Program-made: the position numbers and the translations under genes
NCBI GenBank assembly: GCA_001899205.1
Contig: MKVL01000042.1
Span: 62,001 to 126,000, forward strand
Length of the DNA: 64,000 nucleotides
Direction of reading: 5' to 3'
DNA from: Mesorhizobium sp. 65-26
GTDB taxonomy: Bacteria; Pseudomonadota; Alphaproteobacteria; Rhizobiales; Rhizobiaceae
The notes under the pieces: model-generated
What the model was told of the DNA's origin: nothing
Databases searched by the model: none
The model's input: only the letters and a program-made list of their open reading frames with translations
Shown here: piece after piece, positions 1 to 11,525 of the stretch
How positions within the stretch are numbered: position 1 is the stretch's first letter
How the letters are laid out: every line of letters starts with the position of its first letter

Positions 1-881
1 CAGGCGAACACGCCAGCCGCGCGGGCTCGCGCCAGAAGCCGCTCGGCCAATCTGAGATGCGGCCGGTCATACATCTTGCCGTCGATGCCGACGACGCCGG
101 GATTGCCGGCCGCCTCGAAGGCGGCGACCACCGCCGCCGAATGCTCGACAGCTTCCCGCGAGGGGGTGAAAGCGGCATTGATGACCGGAACCTGCGCTGG
201 ATGGATCGCCATCTTGCCGGTGAAGCCGTCGCGCTCCGCTTCGCGGCACTCGGCCTCGAAGGCGGCCATGTCGCGAAAATTCGGGAAGACGGTGTCGATC
301 GCGGCGACCTCGGCCGCGCCGGATGCAAGGATGGTCATCGCGCGGGCAAGGCGGAACACATCCGTGTAGCGGCCATGCTCGTCACGCGCGGCGCGCGCGC
401 CGATGGCGGCCGAAAGATCCTCGGCGCCCCAGGTGAGGCCGGCCAGCCGGCCGCTCGCGCCTGCATAGCTTGCCCCGGCCAGCACTCCCGCCGCCGTTTC
501 GGAGATGATCGGCACGATCCGCGTCGTGCCGTCCGATATGCCGGCTTCGGCCTCCGCCACCCGGAGCTTGGCCGCGAGGCGCTGCACGTCCTGCCCGGAA
601 TTCGATTTCGGCAGCATGATGCCGTCCGGCCTGGCGGGAACCAGCGCCGCAAGATCATCGTCGGTCAAGCCGGTCGAAAGGTCGTTCACCCTGATATAGA
701 CGGCCGGGCCGGTTTCCTGCCTACGCGCGGCGATGAAGGCAGCGGCGATGGCGCGCGCCGCCTCCTTGTTATGTGGCGCGACGGAGTCCTCGAGGTCGAC
801 GATGACGACATCGGCTTCGGCGCCAAAACCCTTCTCCAGCTTCTTTTCCGAATCGCCTGGAACAAACAGCATTGAGCGCAT
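1..881 (-). CDS. CitE/HpcH-type CoA ester lyase, cut at the window edge
   Basis: This encodes a CoA ester lyase of the HpcH/HpaI aldolase and citrate lyase beta-like family, which cleaves malyl-, methylmalyl- or citramalyl-CoA thioesters with Mg2+. Seen: the N-terminus MRSMLFVPGD, then LEDSVAPHNK, ETAAGV, WGAEDLSAAIGA and GKMAIHPAQ, which are the strand-end motifs carrying the metal-binding acids. The 293 visible codons match the usual family length, and the last two bases (TG) would fit a TGA stop just outside the window, so it is probably nearly complete. It starts 3 bases after the stop of the MaoC gene, so the two are almost certainly one operon. The hydratase-lyase pairing suggests beta-methylmalyl-CoA/mesaconyl-CoA or citramalyl-CoA/itaconyl-CoA metabolism. 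The exact substrate is inference. Confidence 0.9.
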   Translation of the reverse strand, partial: MRSMLFVPGDSEKKLEKGFGAEADVVIVDLEDSVAPHNKEAARAIAAAFIAARRQETGPAVYIRVNDLSTGLTDDDLAALVPARPDGIMLPKSNSGQDVQRLAAKLRVAEAEAGISDGTTRIVPIISETAAGVLAGASYAGASGRLAGLTWGAEDLSAAIGARAARDEHGRYTDVFRLARAMTILASGAAEVAAIDTVFPNFRDMAAFEAECREAERDGFTGKMAIHPAQVPVINAAFTPSREAVEHSAAVVAAFEAAGNPGVVGIDGKMYDRPHLRLAERLLARARAAGVFA

Positions 882-884
882 GCG

Positions 885-1337
885 TCAGGCCGCCTTCTTC
901 ATCATCATCGCCTGCCTTGTGCACTTGGCGACGAGATCATCGTTCTGGTTGTAGGCCCTGTGTTCGAATTCGACGATGCCGCGATCCGGCTTCGACTTGG
1001 ATTCGCGCACCGAAATCACTGTGGTTTCGACCCTGATCGTGTCGCCATGGAAGACCGGATGGGGAAAGACGGTTTCCTTCATGCCGAGATTGCCGATCGT
1101 GGTGCCGAGCGTCAGGTCGTGCACGGAAATGCCGATCATCAGGCCGAGCGTGAACAGCGAATTGACGAGGGGCTTGCCCCATTCGCTCCTGGCCGCGAAA
1201 TCGAAATCGATATGCAGCGGTTGTGGGTTGAGCGTCATCACCGAGAACAGCATGTTGTCGCTCTCGGTCACGGTCTTGCGCAGCGCGTGGCTGTAGACCT
1301 TGCCGACAACGAATTCATCGAGATAAAGGCCGGCCAT
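885..1337 (-). CDS. MaoC-family hot-dog acyl-CoA hydratase
   Basis: A 150-residue single-domain MaoC-like enoyl-CoA hydratase. I chose the ATG at 1337 because a strong AGGAGG lies just upstream; longer readings only add an arginine/proline-rich tail of shadow character. The hydratase motif is at residues 37-42 as NPQPLH. In the (R)-specific hydratases the first position of this motif is the catalytic Asp, so an Asn here (residue 37, with His42 kept) sets this protein in a variant group. From memory, itaconyl-CoA and mesaconyl-CoA type hydratases share this substitution. The gene is first in an operon with the CoA ester lyase. Together they could hydrate an unsaturated C5 dicarboxyl-CoA and cleave the product; this is inferred from the pairing. 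Confidence 0.85.
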   Translation of the reverse strand: MAGLYLDEFVVGKVYSHALRKTVTESDNMLFSVMTLNPQPLHIDFDFAARSEWGKPLVNSLFTLGLMIGISVHDLTLGTTIGNLGMKETVFPHPVFHGDTIRVETTVISVRESKSKPDRGIVEFEHRAYNQNDDLVAKCTRQAMMMKKAA

Positions 1338-1489
1338 GGTCGATCTCCTCCTGATTGCCGCCTGCTTGATAGGCGGTGCGAGGGACGCCAGCAAGCCGGT
1401 TAAGGAACATGGTGAACGCTTCGTAAACCATTTCTGCCTACGGTCCTCGATGGGGCCGGGAATCTCCCGGGCAGGGGCTTGAAGCAGGC

Positions 1490-2611
1490 ATGGTTGTCTC
1501 GCATTTCCTGAAGTGGATCTACACGGCGAAGGTGTCGGAGCGTGCCGCGGCGGCGAGCGCTCTCGCCCGCGCCTACATAAATGCCGATCTGCCGTTCGAG
1601 GATCGCTGCGCGGCGGAGGCGGCGCTGACGCTGCTGCTCGACGACGCGTCGTCGAAGGTGCGGCTGGCGCTGGCCGAAACCCTTTCGATGAGCCCTCACG
1701 CGCCGCCACAGATCATTAGCGTGCTGGCCTCGGATCAGCCTGAAGTCGCGGGCATGGTGCTGGCGCGCTCGCCGCTGCTCACCGATGCCGATCTGATCGA
1801 CCGCGTCGCCTGCGGCCAGAAGGCCACGCAGAAGCTCATCGCCGATCGTCCCTCGATCTCCATGGCGCTGTCGGCGGCCATTGCCGAGATCGGCGAGCCT
1901 GAGGCTTGCGCCATCCTGCTCGCCAACAGCGGGGCCGAGATAGCCTCGCTGAGCTTCCGTCGCATGGCGGAGCGCCACGGGCACCTGCCTCTGGTGCGAG
2001 AGGCGCTGATCTCGGATGCCCGGCTGCCCGCCGACTGCCGTCACATGCTGCTGGTCAAGCTGGGTGAGACGCTGAAGGGCTCGCCGCTCGTGCTGGCGCT
2101 GATGGGCGCGGCGCGCGCCGAGCGCGTCACGCGCGACGCCTGCGTCAAGGCTTCGGTCACCCTCATCGAGGGCACCCGGCAGGACGAACACGCGGCGCTG
2201 ATCGAGCATCTGCGCCTACGCGGCGACCTTACCGCCAGCTTCGTGATCCGCACCATCGCTCACGGCAAGGTCGACTTCTTCGGCTCGGCGCTGGTCGCGC
2301 TCAGCCAGCAGTCGGAGCAGCGGGTGAGGGCGCTGCTCGCCGGTGGCCATTATGTGGCGCTGCAGGCACTCTTCCGCAGCGCGGGCCTCGCTGCCTCCAC
2401 CCATGCCATCATCCTGCGGGCGCTGAAGATCTGGCGCGACGTCGCCAACGGCAAGCGTGTCGCCGGCGTTCAGGAGGTCAGCTGGCTGATGCTCAAGGAA
2501 TTGGGCGGACAGGCGGCGGAAGGCGATCTGGCGAGCCTCGTCAAGTCGATCCATCTCGACGCGCTGCGCGAGAATGCGCGTGGTCACGCGCTGGCGATCG
2601 CCGCCGCCTGA
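1490..2611 (+). CDS. DUF2336 domain protein
   Basis: A 373-residue protein of the DUF2336 family, found in alphaproteobacteria and of unknown function. The first 100 residues carry the characteristic helical stretch (LPFEDRCAAEAALTLLLDD, then SKVRLALAETLS), which resembles HEAT-like helical hairpins: short amphipathic helices rich in Ala and Leu, repeated along the chain. There is no signal peptide or membrane segment, so it is probably cytosolic. It is transcribed divergently from the MaoC-lyase operon, sharing a 152-base intergenic region. In some alphaproteobacteria DUF2336 proteins sit near motility or signalling genes, but nothing here supports a specific role. Confidence 0.8.
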   Translation: MVVSHFLKWIYTAKVSERAAAASALARAYINADLPFEDRCAAEAALTLLLDDASSKVRLALAETLSMSPHAPPQIISVLASDQPEVAGMVLARSPLLTDADLIDRVACGQKATQKLIADRPSISMALSAAIAEIGEPEACAILLANSGAEIASLSFRRMAERHGHLPLVREALISDARLPADCRHMLLVKLGETLKGSPLVLALMGAARAERVTRDACVKASVTLIEGTRQDEHAALIEHLRLRGDLTASFVIRTIAHGKVDFFGSALVALSQQSEQRVRALLAGGHYVALQALFRSAGLAASTHAIILRALKIWRDVANGKRVAGVQEVSWLMLKELGGQAAEGDLASLVKSIHLDALRENARGHALAIAAA

Positions 2612-2668
2612 CACGGACTGGAGCCAGCTCGGGCGGCAAGGCTGACCGACACAGGGGTGCCGAGTCCG

Positions 2669-4735
2669 CTAGCGACGCTCCTTGGCGAAGAAATCGGGAT
2701 AATCCTCCATTGCCGCCGCGATGATGCGCAGCGAAACCGCGATCTGCAGCACTTCGGGGGAATCGTTGCGCTCGGTGAGGTTCGCCGCATATTGCCGGGC
2801 GACAGTGACGGTCGAGCTTGGCGGCTCGCCATGCGAACGGAAAAGCAGCTCGCGCGCCAACCCGCGAAGGAAGTTCGCGACCGATTGCGCTGTTTCCAGC
2901 GGGACGGCGGGATTCCGCCCAACGGTGCGCAAGCGCAGGATCTCGAGGCCGACAGTGACCGCGGCGACGGAGCCGCCAAGTACTGCGTCGCCTTTTCTGC
3001 CGGCCTGCTGGACCAGCGGCATCAACTGATTGACACGATCGTAGGCGAGGCTCTCGAACGCCGTTCGGCGCGGCACGCGCTCGTGCAGGCACAGACGTGC
3101 GAGATCCTCGCGCATGACCTGGACGATGCGGTTGACGGTGACCCAGGGGTCCGCCGGCAGTACGACGATGAAGACGCCGATCGCCAGCAATATGCCGACG
3201 AGGATGGACGCCGAGCCCGCCAGGAAGGGGATCGGGTCGTAGGTCATCGCCTGGTGCGGGCTGAGGAAAGCCAGGAAGTTGATGGCGAAGGCCGTGGCGA
3301 CGCCGACATAGCGGGGATTGGCCATGGCCAGGGCCGCCGGCACCAGGATGGGGACGACGAAGACCATGAACCAGCCGAAGCCCGGCAATGCGGGCAGCGC
3401 GAACTGACCGACCAGGAAGGCGAAGGGAAGCGCCAGCAGCGTGCCCTTGAAGAAACCCCAGGCGACCTGAACCGGGTCCGGCCGGGAGGCGAACAGGCTG
3501 GACACGACCGCCACGAGGATGACGGTGCCCGCCGCCTCGGACCATTTGGTGGTCAGCCAGAAAGCCGCGACCAGCAGCGTGGCGAGCGTCGCGCGAACCG
3601 CGTTGCGGACAGCTGCCTGATGATCGCGATGCACGACCAGGGCCGGCTGCTGCCGGTCCCGTTTGCGGCCGGGTTTTGGCGAGCGCAAGGCATCCAGGCC
3701 GCGCAGCACCTGTTTCAGGGCCTCGGCGAAATCGGCGGCGATGGTCAGCCGGGTTACGGTGCCGACCTTGTCGCCATCCGGGCCTGGGGGCATCTCCGGC
3801 ACCTGCCGCGCCTTGGCCGCGATGGCGTCGAGCCGTGCGATCCACGGGGCTGTGTCGTCGAGAGCCGATGGCTTGGCCACCAGCTCGGTCACCAGCGCAT
3901 GAAGATCGGCGCGCACGGGAATGAGGGCGGCGTTCTTCGGCGCCGCATGCTGGTAAAGGGCACGTGCCGCCGACAGGGCGGAAAGGAACTGGCCGATGGT
4001 GCGGCGCACCGGATGGGCGCGCGTCGCGAAGCTCGGCGCCTCGAGGCGGGCATAAGAGCGCATCTCGGCCAGCGTCTGCGTTTCGCCGACCAGCTTGCGA
4101 TGCAGGCTGGCCTGCGTGGCGGAATCGCCGCCCGAGAAGGCGCCGCCGGCATAGACCGCCAGATCCAGTATGCAGCGCTTGAGCCTCGCAATGATCGCGG
4201 TGCTGGCCAGCCTCGGCAGGATGAGCCGGCTGGTGAGGCCGGCGCAGACGATGCCGAGCACGATTTCCGCGCAGCGCGCGATCGCGAGATCGACGACGAT
4301 GTGCGGCTGCCCGAAGGCTGGAAGGCTGATGATCATGGCCGTATAGCCGGCCAGCGCCGCGCCATAAGCCTCGGGATTGCGCAACAGCGACGAGACGAAC
4401 GTGCAAAGGCCGATCCAGAGGGCCAGCGTGCAAACCATCATCCAGGGGTCGGAACCGAGCACTGTGGTGATGCCGATCGCGGCGACGCCGCCAACGAGTG
4501 TGCCGAGCAGCCTGTAGAAACCCTTGGCCAAGACCATGCCGGCCACCGGCTGGGCGACGATGAAGACGGTCATCATCGCCCATTGCGGATGATCGAGCTT
4601 GAGCGCGTAGGCGGTGAGAAGCGCGATCAGCCCGGCCGATACAGTGCGCAGGGCGAAAATCCAGTCCGAGCGCGTCGGGCGGGCAAAATCCCGGAATGCC
4701 GCGTCGAAACGATCCCTCATCCGCTCCCGGATCAC
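2669..4735 (-). CDS. FUSC-family inner-membrane exporter
   Basis: A 688-residue membrane protein of the FUSC (fusaric acid resistance) family, related to the aromatic carboxylic acid efflux protein AaeB. Two blocks of hydrophobic segments are visible, roughly residues 25-170 and 375-525, each followed by a hydrophilic domain; this duplicated layout is typical of the family. The first block holds LRTVSAGLIALLTAYALKLD and WAMMTVFIVAQPVAGMVLAKG. I kept the GTG at 4735 because GGAGA lies eight bases upstream; an ATG at 4720 is an alternative. Efflux proteins of this type normally work with a membrane-fusion partner, but no AaeA-like gene is next to it. The substrate is unknown. Confidence 0.85.
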   Translation of the reverse strand: MIRERMRDRFDAAFRDFARPTRSDWIFALRTVSAGLIALLTAYALKLDHPQWAMMTVFIVAQPVAGMVLAKGFYRLLGTLVGGVAAIGITTVLGSDPWMMVCTLALWIGLCTFVSSLLRNPEAYGAALAGYTAMIISLPAFGQPHIVVDLAIARCAEIVLGIVCAGLTSRLILPRLASTAIIARLKRCILDLAVYAGGAFSGGDSATQASLHRKLVGETQTLAEMRSYARLEAPSFATRAHPVRRTIGQFLSALSAARALYQHAAPKNAALIPVRADLHALVTELVAKPSALDDTAPWIARLDAIAAKARQVPEMPPGPDGDKVGTVTRLTIAADFAEALKQVLRGLDALRSPKPGRKRDRQQPALVVHRDHQAAVRNAVRATLATLLVAAFWLTTKWSEAAGTVILVAVVSSLFASRPDPVQVAWGFFKGTLLALPFAFLVGQFALPALPGFGWFMVFVVPILVPAALAMANPRYVGVATAFAINFLAFLSPHQAMTYDPIPFLAGSASILVGILLAIGVFIVVLPADPWVTVNRIVQVMREDLARLCLHERVPRRTAFESLAYDRVNQLMPLVQQAGRKGDAVLGGSVAAVTVGLEILRLRTVGRNPAVPLETAQSVANFLRGLARELLFRSHGEPPSSTVTVARQYAANLTERNDSPEVLQIAVSLRIIAAAMEDYPDFFAKERR

Positions 4736-4806
4736 GCGTTGGTCTCCGCCATACGGCGCCGCGCTTCCCCTCGGATGCGCAAGGGACGCCGTAGCTCTTT
4801 GATTTT

Positions 4807-4854
4807 GCGCATGATCCTGCTCGAAAATCGATTCCGATTTTCGAATTTATGCGC
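4807..4854. repeat. Palindromic intergenic repeat, copy 1
   Basis: The core is a perfect inverted repeat, TCGAAAATCG-ATTC-CGATTTTCGA (4821-4844), enclosed by outer arms GCGCAT (4807) and ATGCGC (4849). It lies between the start of the FUSC gene and the end of parE. The same core occurs at 27605-27632, so it is a dispersed element. Its architecture is like the GCATGATC...GATCATGC palindromes that are common between rhizobial genes. Confidence 0.75.
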
Positions 4855-4901
4855 CCCGGTGGCGAAAGGATGTCGAAGCGGCCGCGCCATGGGCGGCGCG
4901 A

Positions 4902-6956
<2,055 letters not shown>

Positions 6957-7027
6957 GCTCGCCATACGTCCGATGCTGCGAATCACCCAAGGGATACTGC
7001 CACGCTTTTGCGGCGCGGGCGACTTGG

Positions 7028-7042
7028 GTTCCTGTTACGTTC
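7028..7042. promoter_or_regulatory. LexA-type box upstream of parE
   Basis: The plus strand reads GTTC-CTGTTAC-GTTC, an exact match to the alphaproteobacterial LexA motif GTTC-N7-GTTC. It is in the 240-base gap before parE, between the gcv terminator and the parE start, which is where a promoter operator would be. The motif is a direct repeat and here lies antisense to parE; the known box between divergent uvrA and ssb in rhizobia shows that either orientation can work. About two such matches are expected by chance in 64 kb. Confidence 0.6.
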
Positions 7043-7163
7043 AGGGGATGGCGCGCTTCTATCGCAAAACCGCGCCGGAACCAAGCCCGTCGGATCGGGC
7101 GGTTTCAAGGCCGGACGGTTCAGGCCGAGGCGACAGGGGCAGGCGCTTGCGCTCGCAAAAGGA

Positions 7164-7190
7164 AAAGCCGGCGCGTAGCGCGCCGGCTTT
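7164..7190 (-). terminator. Rho-independent terminator of the gcv operon
   Basis: A perfect 12-bp stem (AAAGCCGGCGCG / CGCGCCGGCTTT) with a 3-base loop lies directly after the gcvP stop. On the minus strand it is followed by TTTTCCTTTT, giving the U-rich tail. Confidence 0.85.
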
Positions 7191-7196
7191 CCCGAT

Positions 7197-10007
7197 TCAT
7201 TCGGCGGCGCCGAGATACGCCGACAGAGGCGGGCAGGAGCAGACCAGATTGCGGTCGCCGGCGACGTTGTCGATGCGCGACACGGGCGGCCAGTACTTCG
7301 CCGCCAGGTCGGCGTCTCCAGCCGGATAGGCGGCCTCCAGGCGCGAGTAGGGATGGCTCCACTCGCTGGCCAAGGCCTCGGCGGCTGTGTGCGGCGCATT
7401 GACCAGCGGGTTGTCGGCCAGCGGCCACTGACCGCCGGCAACCTTCGCGGCCTCGCCGGAAATGGCGATCATGGCGTCGCAGAAGCGATCAAGCTCACGC
7501 TTGGGCTCCGACTCGGTCGGCTCCACCATCAGCGTGCCGGCGACCGGGAACGACATGGTCGGCGCATGGAAGCCGTAGTCGATCAGGCGCTTGGCGATGT
7601 CGTCGACGCTGATGCCAGTGCGCTCCTTCAGCACGCGCGTGTCGAGGATGCACTCATGCGCGACGCGGCCGTGGCTGCCCTTGTAGAGCACCGGGAAATG
7701 CGGCTCGAGCCTGGTCGCCACATAGTTGGCGGACAGGATCGCCGTTTCCGTCGCGTGCTTGAGGCCTGAAGCGCCCATCATGCGGATGTACATCCAGGTG
7801 ATCGGCAGGATGGAGGCGCTGCCGAAAGGCGCGGCGGAGACCGCATGCGTCGAGCCCTCGACGACATGGCCCGGAAGGTGCGGCTCAAGATGCGCCTTGA
7901 CGCCGATAGGGCCCACGCCCGGACCGCCGCCGCCATGCGGGATGCAGAAGGTCTTGTGCAGGTTCATGTGGCAGACGTCGGCGCCGATGTCGCCGGGACG
8001 GGCGAGCCCGACCAGCGCATTGAGATTGGCACCGTCGAAATAGACCTGGCCGCCATGCTCGTGGATGAGGGCGCAGAGCTCGCGCGCGCCCTCCTCGTAG
8101 ACGCCGTGCGTCGAGGGGTAGGTGAACATCAGGGCCGCGAGATTGGCGCCATGCTCCGCAGCCTTGGCCCGCATGTCGTCCATGTCGATGTTGCCGTCGT
8201 CGGTGCAGCGCACCACCACGACACTCATGCCGGCCATGGCCGCGCTCGCCGGATTGGTGCCGTGCGCGGAGGAGGGGATGAGGCAGATCGTGCGATGGCC
8301 CTCGCCGCGCGCCCGATGATAGGCGCGGATGGCGAGCAGGCCGGCATATTCGCCCTGGCTGCCGGCGTTGGGCTGCAGGCTCACCGCGTCGAAGCCGGTG
8401 ATTTCCGACAGCCAGCCTTCCAGTTCGCCGATCATGGCGCGGTAGCCGGCCGAGTGGGTCGCCGGCGCGAAAGGATGCAGGTTGGCCACGCTTGGCCAGC
8501 TTACCGGTGCCATTTCGGCGGCGGCATTGAGCTTCATTGTGCAGGAGCCGAGCGGGATCATGGCGCGGTCGAGCGCCAGGTCCTTGTCGGCCATCCTGCG
8601 CAGGAAGCGCATCATTTCGGTTTCCGACCGGTTTTCGTGGAACACCGGCTGGGTGAGGAATTCCTTGCCGCGCGGCTTGCCCGGAACGGTGCTTGCCGCT
8701 TCGGCTCCCGCCTTGGCGCCGAAGAGGGCGGCGATCGCCTCGAGATCGGCCTCGGTCGAGGTCTCGTCGAAGGCGATGCCGACGTGATCGGCGTCGACGA
8801 CGCGCAGCAGCAATCCGCTCTTTTCCGCGGCGGCGGCAATTTTCGCCGCCTGGCCCTTCACCTCGGCCGTTACGGTATCGAAGCGGCTGGCGCCCAGCAC
8901 CGTGACGCCGGCAGCCTTGAGGCCGGCCGCCAGCCGGTTGGCCAGCGCATGGATGCGTCCGGCGATCCCCTGCAGGCCGGCGGGGCCGTGCCAGATGGCG
9001 TAGGCGGTCGCCATGTTGGCGAGCAGGGCCTGCGCGGTGCAGATGTTGGAGGTCGCCTTGTCGCGACGGATGTGTTGCTCACGCGTCTGCAGCGCGAGGC
9101 GGAAACCCGGCCGCCCCTTGGTGTCGGTCGACTGGCCGACGAGACGGCCCGGCATCAGGCGGGTCAGCTTGTCGGAGACGGCGCAATAGGCGGCGTGCGG
9201 GCCGCCGAAGCCCATGGGTACGCCAAAGCGCTGCATCGGCCCGACGACGATGTCGGCGCCAAGTTTCGCCGGGGCGTCCGTCAGCGTCAGGCCGAGCGGA
9301 TCGGCGATGAACACGACCAGCGCGCCGGCCGCGCGGGCCTTCTCGATCGCCGCCTTGTGATCGCCATAGACACCATGGGTGTCAGGCCAGGAAACGAGCA
9401 GCGCGGCCGTGTTGTCGTCGATGCTGTCGCCATCGACCTCGACGCCGAGCGGCTCGGCGCGGGTGCGGACTACGTCCAGCGTCTGCGGGTGCGGCGCGCC
9501 CGCGATCGCGACCTTGTTGCGCTTGTCGCGATGATGGCGCAGCGCGATGCCGACGGCCTCGGCAACGGCGGTCGCCTCGTCAAGCAGCGAGGCGGAGGCG
9601 ACCGGCAGGCCGGTCAACTCGGTCACCAGCGTCTGGAAATTGAACAGCATCTCCAGGCGGCCCTGGCTGATCTCCGCCTGGTACGGTGTGTAGGCCGTGT
9701 ACCAGGCCGGGTTCTCGAACAGGTTGCGCTGGATGACCGGGGGCACGTCGACCCCATGATAGCCGGTGCCGATAAAACTCTTCAGCACCTTGTTGCCGGC
9801 CATCTTCGCCGAAAGCTCGGCCAGCGCTTCGGCTTCGCTCGCGGCCGGCGGCAGGGCCAGTGGACGATCGAGGCGGATCGATTTCGGCACGGTCTGGCTG
9901 ATCAGCGTCTCGACGGACGGAACGCCGATGGCGGCCAGCATAGCGCGGGTTTCCGGAAGGCCCGGACCGATATGGCGGGCGGCGAAGGGGTAGGGTGCTG
10001 CGGTCAT
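7197..10007 (-). CDS. gcvP: Glycine dehydrogenase (decarboxylating), P protein
   Basis: The 936-residue single-chain P protein of the glycine cleavage system. It decarboxylates glycine through PLP and passes the aminomethyl group to the lipoyl arm of GcvH. Seen: the N-terminal RHIGPG; the [23 protein letters not shown]-type opening at residues 60-90; and the C-terminal half with the PLP lysine in [16 protein letters not shown] and then [11 protein letters not shown]. Both halves of the family's internal duplication are present. It is the last gene of gcvT-gcvH-gcvP, 17 bases after gcvH, and is followed at once by a hairpin terminator. The tandem glycine riboswitch ahead of gcvT should control it. 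Confidence 0.98.
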   Translation of the reverse strand: MTAAPYPFAARHIGPGLPETRAMLAAIGVPSVETLISQTVPKSIRLDRPLALPPAASEAEALAELSAKMAGNKVLKSFIGTGYHGVDVPPVIQRNLFENPAWYTAYTPYQAEISQGRLEMLFNFQTLVTELTGLPVASASLLDEATAVAEAVGIALRHHRDKRNKVAIAGAPHPQTLDVVRTRAEPLGVEVDGDSIDDNTAALLVSWPDTHGVYGDHKAAIEKARAAGALVVFIADPLGLTLTDAPAKLGADIVVGPMQRFGVPMGFGGPHAAYCAVSDKLTRLMPGRLVGQSTDTKGRPGFRLALQTREQHIRRDKATSNICTAQALLANMATAYAIWHGPAGLQGIAGRIHALANRLAAGLKAAGVTVLGASRFDTVTAEVKGQAAKIAAAAEKSGLLLRVVDADHVGIAFDETSTEADLEAIAALFGAKAGAEAASTVPGKPRGKEFLTQPVFHENRSETEMMRFLRRMADKDLALDRAMIPLGSCTMKLNAAAEMAPVSWPSVANLHPFAPATHSAGYRAMIGELEGWLSEITGFDAVSLQPNAGSQGEYAGLLAIRAYHRARGEGHRTICLIPSSAHGTNPASAAMAGMSVVVVRCTDDGNIDMDDMRAKAAEHGANLAALMFTYPSTHGVYEEGARELCALIHEHGGQVYFDGANLNALVGLARPGDIGADVCHMNLHKTFCIPHGGGGPGVGPIGVKAHLEPHLPGHVVEGSTHAVSAAPFGSASILPITWMYIRMMGASGLKHATETAILSANYVATRLEPHFPVLYKGSHGRVAHECILDTRVLKERTGISVDDIAKRLIDYGFHAPTMSFPVAGTLMVEPTESEPKRELDRFCDAMIAISGEAAKVAGGQWPLADNPLVNAPHTAAEALASEWSHPYSRLEAAYPAGDADLAAKYWPPVSRIDNVAGDRNLVCSCPPLSAYLGAAE

Positions 10008-10024
10008 CTCATGCGATCCTGTCT

Positions 10025-10393
10025 TCAGCCGATATGGGCTTTGTAGGCGGCCTCATCCATGAGACCGGCGAGTTGGCCCTCGTCGGCGAGCTTCATCTTC
10101 CAGAGCCAGCCGTCGCTGGTCGCCGCCGAATTGACGAGCGACGGATCGGCGGACAGCGCGCCGTTGGTGTCGGTGATCTCGCCGTCGACCGGCGCATAGA
10201 CGTCGGACGCGGCCTTGACGGATTCGACCACGACGGCGGTGTCGCCCTTGGCGACCTTGCGGCCGCTCTCGGGCAATTCGACGAAGACGAGGTCGCCGAG
10301 TTGTTCCTGCGCATAGTCGGTGATGCCGACGGTGGCGACGCCGTTCTCGACGCGGAGCCATTCATGATCTGCGGTGAAGTAGGTCTTGGCCAT
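10025..10393 (-). CDS. gcvH: Glycine cleavage system H protein
   Basis: A 122-residue lipoyl carrier that moves the aminomethyl intermediate between GcvP, GcvT and lipoamide dehydrogenase. The lipoylation motif is visible as [15 protein letters not shown], with the Lys around residue 63. The start [16 protein letters not shown] is standard, and AAGGAT lies upstream of the ATG. It begins 6 bases after gcvT and ends 17 bases before gcvP, so the three are co-transcribed. Confidence 0.98.
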   Translation of the reverse strand: MAKTYFTADHEWLRVENGVATVGITDYAQEQLGDLVFVELPESGRKVAKGDTAVVVESVKAASDVYAPVDGEITDTNGALSADPSLVNSAATSDGWLWKMKLADEGQLAGLMDEAAYKAHIG

Positions 10394-10399
10394 AGGAAC

Positions 10400-11500
10400 T
10401 TATCCTTTGCGGTAGCGGTGTGGCGTGAAGGGCAGGGACGCGACGTCGACGGGGATCTTCGTTCCGCGGACATCGGCGAACAGTTTGGTTCCGGGCTTGG
10501 CGAGCGCCGTGATGACGTAGCCCATGGCGACCGGATGGGCAGCCGACGGGCCGAAGCCTCCTGACGTGACGTGGCCGGCCGGCCGGCCATCGGCGTCGAC
10601 GAGCACCGCGCCGGCGCGAACGGGCTGTCGGCCTTCGGGCTTGAGGCCAACGCGTTTTTGCGCCGGTCCCTTTTCGACGATGGCGCGCAGCGCATCGGCG
10701 CCGATGAAGCGGCCGGCGGCGCGCACCTCCTTGGGGATGGCCCACATCAATCCGGCGCTTGCCGGATCCGTTTGAGGCGTGATGTCCTGGCCATGCAGGC
10801 AGAGCCCGGCCTCGAGCCGCAGGCTGTCGCGGGCGGCAAGCCCGATCCATTGGGCGCGTTCGTCCTGCAGCAGCCTGGCGACGAGATCGCGTGCATCGGC
10901 TTCCGGGAGGCCGATTTCGAAACCGTCCTCGCCAGTGTAGCCGGATCGGCTCATGAACCAGTTCTCGCGCGGTTCGACCCCGTGCATGAACAGCAGGGTG
11001 CCGGTCTCGATGCCGGCACGCGACAGGATTGCCCACGCGTCCGGGCCCTGGATGGCTAGGAAAACGCGGTCGAGCGCGTCCACCTTGACATCGAAATCAG
11101 CCGCCAGGGCGCGAATGTGCTTTTCGTCGGCCGCCGCGTTGCCGGCATTGGCCACCACCATGAACCTGGCGTCGCCGAGCCGGGTGACGATCAGGTCGTC
11201 GAGGATGCCCGCATGATCGTCGAGGAAGAAGGTGTATTTGGACTGCGAGATTTCAAGCGCGCCGGCATCGAGCGGGCAGGCGCGGTCGAGCAACGCCACG
11301 GCTCCGGGACCGCTCACCTCGAACAGCTTCATGTGCGAGATGTCGAACAGGCCGGCATGTTCGCGACTGTGCAGATGCTCCTTCATGACGCCGGCCGGAT
11401 AGGTCAGCGGCATGGACCAGCCGGCAAACGCTCCAAAGCGGGCGCCCGCGGCCAAATGCAGATCTTCAAGGGGGAGGTGTTTTCCGTCGTCGCCTGTCAT
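10400..11500 (-). CDS. gcvT: Glycine cleavage system aminomethyltransferase, T protein
   Basis: A 366-residue tetrahydrofolate-dependent aminomethyltransferase that releases ammonia and makes 5,10-methylene-THF. Seen: LHLAAGARFGAFAGWSMPL at the N-terminus; the folate-binding region with HAGLFDISHMKLFEVSG; the SRSGYTGEDGFEIGLP motif in mid-protein; and a C-terminal barrel ending FTPHRYRKG. I start at the ATG at 11500 because GGAG is six bases upstream and the protein then begins as expected for the family. The open frame further upstream runs through the riboswitch and is not protein. This is the first gene of the operon. Confidence 0.97.
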   Translation of the reverse strand: MTGDDGKHLPLEDLHLAAGARFGAFAGWSMPLTYPAGVMKEHLHSREHAGLFDISHMKLFEVSGPGAVALLDRACPLDAGALEISQSKYTFFLDDHAGILDDLIVTRLGDARFMVVANAGNAAADEKHIRALAADFDVKVDALDRVFLAIQGPDAWAILSRAGIETGTLLFMHGVEPRENWFMSRSGYTGEDGFEIGLPEADARDLVARLLQDERAQWIGLAARDSLRLEAGLCLHGQDITPQTDPASAGLMWAIPKEVRAAGRFIGADALRAIVEKGPAQKRVGLKPEGRQPVRAGAVLVDADGRPAGHVTSGGFGPSAAHPVAMGYVITALAKPGTKLFADVRGTKIPVDVASLPFTPHRYRKG

Positions 11501-11525
11501 GTCTTCTCCAGAGTCGCACGCAATC

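Noticed and set aside
7845-10046. A 733-codon plus-strand frame over gcvP
   Set aside because: Antisense shadow of a highly conserved gene; no recognisable domain.
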